DNA of 7,182 nucleotides from CSSED10-109M sp964349455 (GTDB taxonomy: Bacteria; Bacillota_I; Bacilli_A; RF39; UBA660). Location of the stretch: NCBI GenBank assembly GCA_964349455.1, contig CAYGGG010000041.1, forward strand, positions 1 to 7,182. Reading direction: 5' to 3'. Position numbers and translations under genes: made by a program. Shown here piece after piece: positions 1-5,083 of the stretch. The notes under the pieces were generated by a model. That model was not told where the DNA came from, searched no databases, and saw only the letters and a list, made by a program, of their open reading frames with translations. The stretch's first letter is position 1. Each line of letters begins with the position of its first letter.

Positions 1-194
1 ACACCGTTTATTATACCAATTGCAACTAAACTTGTTGCTTTTTCTTTAATTTCTTTTTTTGGTTTTTTAATTATATCTAAAAGATAAATTCCAATTATTA
101 AAAGAACAATAAATTGTAAAAATCCCCCCATTAATAAATATAATACTGCCGCGATAGTATTAATAATCCCAGCCCACTTTAAATTATCAATCAT
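1..194 (-). CDS. Membrane protein, 3' end cut off by the window edge
   Basis: An open frame of 64 codons plus two bases begins at ATG 194-192 and runs off the left edge. The start is well supported: a perfect AGGAGG SD lies at 206-201, seven bases before the ATG, behind a promoter-like sequence. Residues 8-24 and 26-42 are two hydrophobic segments joined by a GG pair (residues 23-24), probably a helical hairpin. A basic stretch with motif KKPKKEIKEK (residues 43-52) follows, presumably cytoplasmic, and another hydrophobic segment begins near residue 53. This resembles many small multi-spanning proteins and I do not recognise a family. It lies downstream of the HTH gene on the same strand, but a terminator and a separate promoter stand between them, so co-regulation with that gene is not implied. 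Confidence 0.75.
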   Translation of the reverse strand, partial: MIDNLKWAGIINTIAAVLYLLMGGFLQFIVLLIIGIYLLDIIKKPKKEIKEKATSLVAIGIING

Positions 195-212
195 TTTATT
201 CCTCCTACTATA

Positions 213-240
213 ATATTAACATAAAAAAACTAAAAAGCAA
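213..240 (-). promoter_or_regulatory. Promoter of the membrane-protein gene, overlapping the upstream terminator
   Basis: On the minus strand, TTGCTT (240-235) and TAATAT (218-213) are 16 bases apart. The -10 is preceded by TGT, an extended -10 of the TGn type. The -35 is a partial match to TTGACA and lies in the loop of the hairpin that ends the preceding HTH gene. The AGGAGG SD begins six bases after the -10, so the predicted leader is only about 12 nt. Confidence 0.5.
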
Positions 241-249
241 TAGTTTTTT
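222..249 (-). terminator. Rho-independent terminator of the HTH gene
   Basis: A 9-bp inverted repeat (arms 224-232 and 241-249, 8-nt loop) is followed on the minus strand by a run of T. The stop codon of the HTH gene (250-248) overlaps the first arm. The stem is almost all A-T pairs with one G-C pair, so it may be weak, but its position directly at the gene end and the T-run fit a terminator. Confidence 0.55.
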
Positions 250-1039
250 AGTCAATCATTTTACGAGATTGAATTTCAGCAACTTTTTCAAATACTTCTG
301 CTGCGTTATCATTTCTAATTTCTTTATAGCCAAGCTCACGAAGAGCTTGCTCTTTTATAGTCATTAATTCAATTGTCCTACTTAGGGTTTCTTCTTTTTT
401 TGTTTCAATTTGATTGACAAATCTTTTATGCGATTCTGCCAATTTCGTTTTTGATGTTCCCCCACTCTTATATAATGTCATTGCTGAAAACAAAATACTT
501 TCAAAAATAAATTGCTGTTCTTCATCAAAAACAAACTCATGGGGTTTGGTGAAACCAGCTGCTTTTGAAATATATCCTAGAATATATTTTAATTCTGAAG
601 CGCTATTTAACGTTTGTAAATAATGATATAGATATAAGAATGTATTATAAGCATCTTGATCAAACTCATCATCTAATTTTTCCCGCATTATTTCAATTAT
701 GTTATACATAATTTCCTTTTGCTTTCTTGCAACTCCAGAAAAGATTGCTGAACCACCAGCTGTATAGTCATTTTTTGCTCTTAAATTATCGTTAAATAAA
801 TTATCAATTCTTGACTCAACTCGCATAATATAATCAGTATCAACTTTTATTTCAATTAATTCCTCTGCTGATTTAATTCCCAGAAGATTAAACAACAAAA
901 CCTTTTTGTCCTTCGGCCATTTATTTAAATCATCAAGTTCCAAATAATTATAAATCATTTGACGTGAGACACCTAGTAATCGAGCCAATTTTACTTTAGA
1001 TATTCCAAGTTGCTTTAAAACCTCTACTAATTTTTTCAT
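248..1039 (-). CDS. Helix-turn-helix protein with an unassigned C-terminal domain
   Basis: This 263-residue protein probably binds DNA through an N-terminal helix-turn-helix. Residues 13-33 read as the two core helices: ISKVKLARLLG, then a turn and SRQMIYNYLEL. This is like Xre/Cro or Fis-type HTH domains. A short helical region follows (to about residue 65). The remaining ~200 residues are predicted mostly helical and charged; I recognise no ligand-binding or enzymatic motif. There is no signal peptide or convincing membrane segment, so it should be cytoplasmic. The start is supported by an AGGAGGT SD at 1051-1045, five bases before ATG 1039, and by a strong promoter just upstream. It lies 63 bp after mnmA on the same strand with no terminator between them, so some read-through from mnmA is possible. 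A 13-bp inverted repeat upstream of the -35 could be an autoregulatory operator (inference). The target genes are unknown. Confidence 0.8.
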   Translation of the reverse strand: MKKLVEVLKQLGISKVKLARLLGVSRQMIYNYLELDDLNKWPKDKKVLLFNLLGIKSAEELIEIKVDTDYIMRVESRIDNLFNDNLRAKNDYTAGGSAIFSGVARKQKEIMYNIIEIMREKLDDEFDQDAYNTFLYLYHYLQTLNSASELKYILGYISKAAGFTKPHEFVFDEEQQFIFESILFSAMTLYKSGGTSKTKLAESHKRFVNQIETKKEETLSRTIELMTIKEQALRELGYKEIRNDNAAEVFEKVAEIQSRKMID

Positions 1040-1057
1040 ATTATACCTCCTAATATC

Positions 1058-1085
1058 ATTTTATCACTTTGTAAAAAAATGTCAA
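1058..1085 (-). promoter_or_regulatory. Strong promoter of the HTH gene
   Basis: On the minus strand a perfect TTGACA (1085-1080) is followed after 16 bases by TAAAAT (1063-1058), which is preceded by TGA, making an extended -10. This is the closest match to a sigma-70/SigA -35 box in the window. The AGGAGGT SD starts at 1051, six bases after the -10, so the transcript would begin almost at the SD, with a leader of about 12 nt. Confidence 0.7.
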
Positions 1086-1093
1086 GTAAAAGT

Positions 1094-1106
1094 ATAGTAA
1101 GACTAT
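1094..1106. repeat. 13-bp perfect inverted repeat, possible operator
   Basis: The arms ATAGT (1094-1098) and ACTAT (1102-1106) flank a 3-bp centre. The repeat spans the mnmA stop codon and lies eight bases upstream of the -35 box of the HTH gene. The size and position suit an operator for a dimeric regulator, but a short AT-rich palindrome can arise by chance and no second copy was noticed in the window. Confidence 0.25.
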
Positions 1107-2176
1107 TTATAAACTTTAGCAATGATTCCACCGCCTAAGCAAACGTTTTGATCATAAAAAACACATGCTTGACCTGGCGTAACTGCTTTTACATTTTGAT
1201 ATTTGATTATTATTTTTTCATTACATATTTCAATATCGACAGGGAAATCACGTCCCCGGTATCGAAATTTAGCATTACAATTTGTTGGAATGTCTTTTAC
1301 AAGCCAGTTAACATCTTCAATTAATGCTTTATTAGACAATAAGTAGTTATTTTGTTCACCCTCAGCAACAAGTAATTGATTTAAAGACAAATTTTTATCT
1401 ACAACAAAGAGTTTATTTTTTGTTCCACCAATATTTAGCCCCCTTCGCTGTCCAATTGTATAATACATCAGACCACTATGTTGACCAATTATTTTATTTT
1501 TATCAATATTTACAATATCACCAACTTGATTAGGAAGATAATTTTCTAAAAACTTTTTAAAATTACGTTCACCTATAAAACAAATGCCAGTTGAATCTTT
1601 TTTATTACTTGTAATTAAATTATTTTTTTTTGCTATTTCTCTTACTTCTTTTTTTGTTAAATGGCCGATTGGAAACAAACAATCATAAAATTTTTTTAAT
1701 TTAACTTGTGAAAGAAAATATGTTTGGTCTTTGTTTAAATCAACTCCTTTAATTAATTTTTTATCAATAAACTGACAATAATGCCCAGTTGCTAATTTTT
1801 CGGCACCTAATTTCTTTGCATGTTTTAATAAAACATCAAATTTTATATATTTATTACACATAACATCAGGATTTGGGGTTCTTCCTTTTTTTAATTCATT
1901 TAAAAAATATGAAAAAACATTATCCCAATATTCTTTAACAAAATCTACTCGATAAAGTGGGATATCTAGTTTATGGCAAACAGTAAGAGCATCATTATAA
2001 TCTTGTTCTTGTGGACATATTGGATTATTAAGATTTGGATTGCCTAAAACATCATTGTTTATAAAACTGTCCCAATTACGCATAAAAAGGCCAAATACAT
2101 CATGTCCAGCCTGTTTTAATAATAAAGCCGCAACGCTACTATCAACGCCACCACTAATTGCGATTGCTATTTTCAT
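1103..2176 (-). CDS. mnmA: tRNA-specific 2-thiouridylase MnmA
   Basis: MnmA uses ATP to adenylate U34 of the tRNAs for Lys, Glu and Gln, then inserts sulfur received as a persulfide, giving s2U34 for accurate decoding. The 357-residue length is normal. The PP-loop SGGVDSS is at residues 8-14. The two cysteines of the family are present: Cys107 in NPDVMCN and Cys199 in the DSTGICFIGER motif. Other family blocks are ATGHY (129-133), DQTYFL (150-155), YTIGQRRGLNIGG (239-251) and the C-terminal VTPGQACVFY (332-341). The region after NW (34-35) carries an Asn-rich insert, about ten residues longer than in the E. coli protein as I recall it. The start ATG has an AAAGGAG SD at 2189-2183. The gene is divergent from the small plus-strand ORF and has no obvious terminator before the HTH gene. 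No cysteine desulfurase gene, the usual sulfur source, is in the window. Confidence 0.97.
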   Translation of the reverse strand: MKIAIAISGGVDSSVAALLLKQAGHDVFGLFMRNWDSFINNDVLGNPNLNNPICPQEQDYNDALTVCHKLDIPLYRVDFVKEYWDNVFSYFLNELKKGRTPNPDVMCNKYIKFDVLLKHAKKLGAEKLATGHYCQFIDKKLIKGVDLNKDQTYFLSQVKLKKFYDCLFPIGHLTKKEVREIAKKNNLITSNKKDSTGICFIGERNFKKFLENYLPNQVGDIVNIDKNKIIGQHSGLMYYTIGQRRGLNIGGTKNKLFVVDKNLSLNQLLVAEGEQNNYLLSNKALIEDVNWLVKDIPTNCNAKFRYRGRDFPVDIEICNEKIIIKYQNVKAVTPGQACVFYDQNVCLGGGIIAKVYK

Positions 2177-2186
2177 ATATTGCTCC

Positions 2187-2215
2187 TTTACACATTAGTT
2201 TTTTTATATTATAAT
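2187..2215 (+). promoter_or_regulatory. Near-consensus promoter of the 27-aa peptide gene
   Basis: On the plus strand TTTACA (2187-2192) and a perfect TATAAT (2210-2215) are separated by the optimal 17 bases. The SD of the small ORF, AGAGGTGAT at 2222-2230, starts six bases after the -10, so the leader would be about 12 nt. The -35 overlaps the SD region of mnmA on the other strand, so polymerase could probably use only one of the two promoters at a time. Confidence 0.65.
2208..2213 (-). promoter_or_regulatory. -10 box of mnmA, sharing a palindrome with the opposite promoter
   Basis: The minus strand reads TATAAT at 2213-2208, giving a likely start near 2201, a leader of about 25 nt and an SD at 2189-2183. 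No good -35 is visible at the expected distance (2230-2236). The -10 lies inside the palindrome ATTATAAT (2208-2215), which also provides the -10 of the plus-strand promoter. Confidence 0.45.
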
Positions 2216-2233
2216 GCTAATAGAGGTGATTAA

Positions 2234-2317
2234 ATGAAAAAATGGCTAAAAAGGTTGTTATTAATTTTGTTAATGCTATTTCTAATTGCAGGATTAATCG
2301 TTCCATATATAATTTGA
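2234..2317 (+). CDS. 27-residue single-pass membrane peptide
   Basis: This small ORF, the only plus-strand gene I support, has a complete set of expression signals: a near-consensus promoter, an AGAGGTGAT SD at 2222-2230, ATG at 2234, and a terminator 6 bp after its stop. The peptide starts with a basic cluster (MKKWLKR, net +4) followed by about 20 uninterrupted hydrophobic residues, mostly Leu and Ile, with one Pro-Tyr near the C-terminus. It should span the membrane once with the basic end in the cytoplasm. TGA is the stop and is followed directly by TAA. I do not recognise a family. Candidates are a small membrane regulator, a type I toxin-like peptide, or a DUF4044-like small protein, but none is shown by sequence. 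No antisense RNA gene was identified. It could be non-coding if the transcript itself is the product, but the SD and start spacing argue for translation. Confidence 0.65.
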   Translation: MKKWLKRLLLILLMLFLIAGLIVPYII

Positions 2318-2323
2318 TAATAG

Positions 2324-2348
2324 AAAAACGAGCAAACTCGTTTTTTTT
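2324..2348. terminator. Bidirectional terminator between the small ORF and xseB
   Basis: Arms AAAAACGAG (2324-2332) and CTCGTTTTT (2337-2345) form a 9-bp stem with a 4-nt loop, CAAA on the plus strand. On the plus strand a run of eight T follows the G-C-containing half of the stem, giving a strong terminator for the 27-aa gene. On the minus strand the hairpin follows the xseB stop codon (2349-2347) and ends in five T, so it also serves the nusB-xseA-xseB operon. Confidence 0.85.
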
Positions 2349-2559
2349 ATTCAACAAAATCTTCAGTTTGATTATTTTCTAATACAACTTTTGCAACTTT
2401 CTCTTCTATTTTTTTTAAGATAGACTCACACTCTTTCGCAATTCTCATTGCTTCTGTATACTTTTCAATTGATTCTTCAACTGCCACTTCACCATTTTCT
2501 AATTCCTCAACTAATAGTTCCAACTTTTTTATTTTGTCCTCAAATTTAACTTTTTCCAT
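2347..2559 (-). CDS. xseB: Exonuclease VII small subunit
   Basis: XseB is the small helical subunit that binds several copies to each XseA chain in exonuclease VII, a metal-independent nuclease that degrades single-stranded DNA from both ends into oligonucleotides. From the ATG at 2559 the protein has 70 residues, normal for the family. The N-terminal family pattern is visible: FEDKIKKLELLVEELENGEV, then EESIEKYTEAM (residues 28-38), a two-helix hairpin. A GTG three bases upstream (2562) is an alternative start. I prefer the ATG because it is six bases from the GGAGG SD (2570-2566), while the GTG is only three bases away. The gene overlaps the end of xseA by 14 bp, which suggests translational coupling and suits the excess of XseB needed in the complex. 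A bidirectional terminator follows. Confidence 0.95.
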   Translation of the reverse strand: MEKVKFEDKIKKLELLVEELENGEVAVEESIEKYTEAMRIAKECESILKKIEEKVAKVVLENNQTEDFVE

Positions 2560-3826
2560 CACTTTCCTCCATTTCTATTACTTTTGATTTTAAATTTCCA
2601 TTATATAATCTTGTATCAATTATATCATCTTTTTTTATTAAATAAACATCAGCAATAATTTCGCCATTTAAATAAGTAACTGAAAAACCTCTTTTTAAAA
2701 TAGAAAGTGGGTTTAAGATTTCAAGTTTTTCGATTAAAATTATTAATGCTGTTTTTGCAGATTTATAAAGGTTATGTGGATTCTTTAAGACATATAAACT
2801 CTTCAAATATGAAAGCTGTTTCTTTTCTTGTTCAATTTTAATTCTTATATGGTTTTTTATTTTTTCGGTTAATGAATCTAAATATTGTTTTTTTGCCTCA
2901 TACATCATTAAAGGATTTTTTAGGACAAATGAATTCTTAATACTGTCTAACATTAACTTTTGTAAGTTAACTAGTTGATTAATAGACTCATTTATATTCA
3001 ACTTTAAACGATTTATTTGTTTTAATAATTCAATCACTGATGGAACAGCTAATTCAGCAGCTGCAGTTGGTGTAGGAGCTCTTAAATCAGCCACAAAATC
3101 ACTTATTGTAAAATCAATTTCATGACCAACAGCTGAAATAATTGGCGTTTTTGAAGCATAAATAGCCCGTGCGACATCTTCTTCATTAAATGGCCATAAA
3201 TCCTCAATGGACCCGCCACCACGGCCAATTATAATAGTATCAAGGTTATATTGATCTGCCTGATTTATTTTTTTGACAATATCAATGTGTGCTTGCGGAC
3301 CTTGAACTAAACAAGGAAACAAAAATACTTCGGCAATTGGAAATCTACGTTTTAAAGTTGTTATTATGTCACGAACAGCAGCACCTGTGGCAGCCGTTAT
3401 TACACCTACTCTTTCTGGGAATTCAGGAATTTTCTTTTTATGCCTCTCGTCAAACAACCCCTCTAAAACTAATTTTTCTTTTAATTTTTCAAACTGAACA
3501 AATAAATTACCGATGCCTTCTTCTATCATTTCTTCAACATATATTTGGTATGTTCCAGCTTGCTCATATATTGTAACCCGTCCAATTACAAGAACACTCA
3601 TTCCTTCAGATGGTTCAAATTCTAATCGCTGATTATATTGTTTAAACATAATTGCATTAATTTTGCTTTTTTCATCTTTTAAGGAAAAGTAAAAATGACC
3701 AGATGAATGAGCCTTAAAATTTGAAATTTCGCCTTTTAAATATACTTGTTTTAAATGATCGTCTTGTTCAAATTTAAACTTCAAGTATTTTGTTAAAGCA
3801 TCAACTGTTAAATACTGCTTATCCAT
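2546..3826 (-). CDS. xseA: Exonuclease VII large subunit
   Basis: XseA is the catalytic subunit of exonuclease VII, cytoplasmic, acting on single-stranded DNA in repair and recombination. Its 426 residues are typical. An N-terminal OB-fold DNA-binding domain covers about residues 1-100, with KGEISNFK (31-38) and SGHFYFSLKD (42-51). The catalytic core contains GVITAATGAAVRDI (141-154), GRGGGSIEDLWPFNEE (201-216) and SAVGHEIDFT (231-240), followed by DLRAPTPTAAAE (247-258). A long helical segment (about 260-370) matches the XseB-binding arm, and LNPLSILKRGFSV (371-383) begins the C-terminal segment. Start ATG 3826 has an AGGTG SD at 3835-3831 that overlaps the nusB stop codon, so nusB and xseA are only 7 bp apart and probably coupled. 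All expected motifs are intact. Confidence 0.97.
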   Translation of the reverse strand: MDKQYLTVDALTKYLKFKFEQDDHLKQVYLKGEISNFKAHSSGHFYFSLKDEKSKINAIMFKQYNQRLEFEPSEGMSVLVIGRVTIYEQAGTYQIYVEEMIEEGIGNLFVQFEKLKEKLVLEGLFDERHKKKIPEFPERVGVITAATGAAVRDIITTLKRRFPIAEVFLFPCLVQGPQAHIDIVKKINQADQYNLDTIIIGRGGGSIEDLWPFNEEDVARAIYASKTPIISAVGHEIDFTISDFVADLRAPTPTAAAELAVPSVIELLKQINRLKLNINESINQLVNLQKLMLDSIKNSFVLKNPLMMYEAKKQYLDSLTEKIKNHIRIKIEQEKKQLSYLKSLYVLKNPHNLYKSAKTALIILIEKLEILNPLSILKRGFSVTYLNGEIIADVYLIKKDDIIDTRLYNGNLKSKVIEMEESDGKS

Positions 3827-3833
3827 TCTTCAC

Positions 3834-4235
3834 CTACTTAGCATGGTATATTTTATCTAAAATACCATTAATCATTTTTCTTACATCATCATCAGAATAC
3901 TTTTTGGCAAGTTCAATCGCTTCATTAATTGCAACCACTTCTGGAATATTTGAATATATTAGTTCGTATATCCCAATTTTGATGATTGCTTGATCAGTTA
4001 GTCCTAATCGAGACAAATCCCAGTCCTTTAAATATTTGTTTGCTAATTCTTCAATTTCTTTTTGATAAGTTAAAACACCAAAAATTAATTCTTTTATATA
4101 TTCGTTTTCAATCGTAACATTTTCATTAATAACGGTTTCTACATCAAAATTAATTTTGTATTTTTGATAAAGACTAATCTGATATAATATTTGCATTGTT
4201 TTTTCTCTTAATTCGCTTCTTCGATATTGTTCCAT
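3834..4235 (-). CDS. nusB: Transcription antitermination factor NusB
   Basis: NusB is a small all-helical RNA-binding protein. With NusE (ribosomal protein S10) it binds boxA in nascent rRNA leaders and promotes antitermination of rRNA transcription. The 133-residue length is normal. Family blocks are the N-terminal RRSELREKTMQILYQ (5-19), WDLSRLGLTDQAIIKIGIYEL (within 72-92), and PEVVAINEAIELAKKY with DVRKMINGILDKI (98-129). The ATG at 4235 has an AGAGGTG SD at 4246-4240, just behind an extended -10 promoter. It is the first gene of a nusB-xseA-xseB operon. In Bacillus subtilis folD lies between nusB and xseA; here they are directly adjacent. The function call is secure. Confidence 0.95.
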   Translation of the reverse strand: MEQYRRSELREKTMQILYQISLYQKYKINFDVETVINENVTIENEYIKELIFGVLTYQKEIEELANKYLKDWDLSRLGLTDQAIIKIGIYELIYSNIPEVVAINEAIELAKKYSDDDVRKMINGILDKIYHAK

Positions 4236-4252
4236 AATGCACCTCTAGTTAT

Positions 4253-4280
4253 ATTTTAACATAAAAAAAGAAATAATAAA
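4253..4280 (-). promoter_or_regulatory. Promoter of the nusB-xseA-xseB operon, fused to the preceding terminator
   Basis: The minus strand carries TAAAAT (4258-4253) preceded by TGT, an extended -10, with a weak TTTATT -35 (4280-4275) 16 bases upstream. The -35 lies in the loop of the terminator of the prepilin peptidase gene and the T-run forms most of the spacer. The nusB SD starts six bases after the -10, predicting a leader of about 11 nt. Confidence 0.5.
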
Positions 4281-4289
4281 TATTTCTTT
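4262..4289 (-). terminator. Rho-independent terminator after the prepilin peptidase gene
   Basis: A perfect 9-bp inverted repeat (arms 4267-4275 and 4281-4289, 5-nt loop) is followed on the minus strand by an uninterrupted T-run (seven T in all, counting the end of the stem). The stem is AT-rich with one G-C pair. The stop codon of the prepilin peptidase gene (4290-4288) overlaps the first arm. Confidence 0.65.
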
Positions 4290-5070
4290 AGAAAATTCTT
4301 ATTTTCAACAAAAAATCAATAAACTTTTCAACATCATATTGCGTAAAATACAAAACTAATGCTGCAACACATAGAAAGGGCCCGAATGGTATAATTCTTT
4401 CTTTTATTTTTTTATTAATCATTAAAAATAAAGCGACTGGTAAACCGATAAAAGCTCCTAAAATAATTGCCAAAATTGCCATTTCCCATCCAATTATTAG
4501 TCCAAAAACAAATAAGAGTTTTATATCGCCGCCACCCATTGATTCCTTTTTAAATATGAAATCACCAAATAATTTAATTGTTAGAATGCTAGCAAATGCA
4601 ATTATTGCATTTATTAGAGAATATGAAAGTTCTAGAAAGCCGTTGTTAATTACGATTAACGACATTATTGTAATAATTGAAAAAATTAATACTTCATCAG
4701 GAATAATATAAAAATGGTAATCGCTAACAATTAGAATAATCGCCATTGAAGAAAATAATAGTGCGATTGGTAATTCATTTGTAAAACCAAAAGTGTAATA
4801 TGAAAGGGCAAAAAGAAACCCGGTAAAAAGTTCAAAAAATGCATAATATGGTGGGATTGGGGCTTGGCAATTACGACATTTTCCTTTTTGAATTAAATAT
4901 GAAAAAATTGGAATTAATTCTTTCGATGATAGTTGGTGATCACATTTAGGACATTTTGAAGGGGGATTAATAATTGACTCCCCTCTTGGTAATCGATAGC
5001 CAACCACATTAAAGAAAGAACCAAAAACAATGCCAAAGATAAAAAATGTAACTATATAATAAATTTCCAT
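4288..5070 (-). CDS. Prepilin peptidase (PilD/ComC type, A24 family)
   Basis: This polytopic inner-membrane aspartic protease cleaves the short leader of type IV prepilins or pseudopilins, and family members with the full N-terminal domain also methylate the new N-terminus. At 260 residues it is full length. The N-terminal A24_N domain shows GSFFNVVGYRLPRGESII (17-34) and two CxxC pairs, CPKC (40-43) and CRNC (65-68), which form the usual zinc site. The catalytic aspartates are Asp117 in SDYHFYIIPD (116-125) and Asp182 in the GxGD-type motif GGGDIK (179-184). About seven or eight hydrophobic segments are spread over the protein. The SD is modest (AGGA at 5078-5075, four bases before the ATG). 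The gene follows the PilC-like gene by 13 bp, so the two are co-transcribed and likely serve the same pilus, competence or secretion apparatus. Whether it corresponds to comC or pilD cannot be decided here. Confidence 0.95.
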   Translation of the reverse strand: MEIYYIVTFFIFGIVFGSFFNVVGYRLPRGESIINPPSKCPKCDHQLSSKELIPIFSYLIQKGKCRNCQAPIPPYYAFFELFTGFLFALSYYTFGFTNELPIALLFSSMAIILIVSDYHFYIIPDEVLIFSIITIMSLIVINNGFLELSYSLINAIIAFASILTIKLFGDFIFKKESMGGGDIKLLFVFGLIIGWEMAILAIILGAFIGLPVALFLMINKKIKERIIPFGPFLCVAALVLYFTQYDVEKFIDFLLKIRIF

Positions 5071-5083
5071 AATTTCCTACTTT

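Noticed and set aside
414..623. Plus-strand open frame of 69 codons
   Set aside because: It lies wholly inside the HTH gene on the other strand, has no SD, and its composition looks like a reverse-strand shadow.
2177..2233. Riboswitch or T-box leader in front of mnmA
   Set aside because: The predicted leader is about 25 nt and contains no extended hairpins, so there is no space for such an element.
2218..2345. Type I toxin-antitoxin locus with an antisense RNA
   Set aside because: The peptide resembles such toxins in size and charge, but I found no convincing antisense promoter over the ORF, and the mnmA transcript starts outside it. It is kept as a possibility only.
2560..2562. GTG as the start of xseB
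   Set aside because: It is only three bases from the SD, whereas the next codon, ATG, is six bases away and gives the usual family N-terminus.
3289..3576. Plus-strand open frame of 95 codons
   Set aside because: It is antisense to the conserved catalytic core of xseA, has no promoter or SD, and its sequence is explained by the complement of that gene.
3790..3993. Plus-strand open frame of 67 codons with hydrophobic character
   Set aside because: It overlaps nusB and the start of xseA antisense, and the hydrophobicity follows from complementing AT-rich, Lys/Glu-rich codons.
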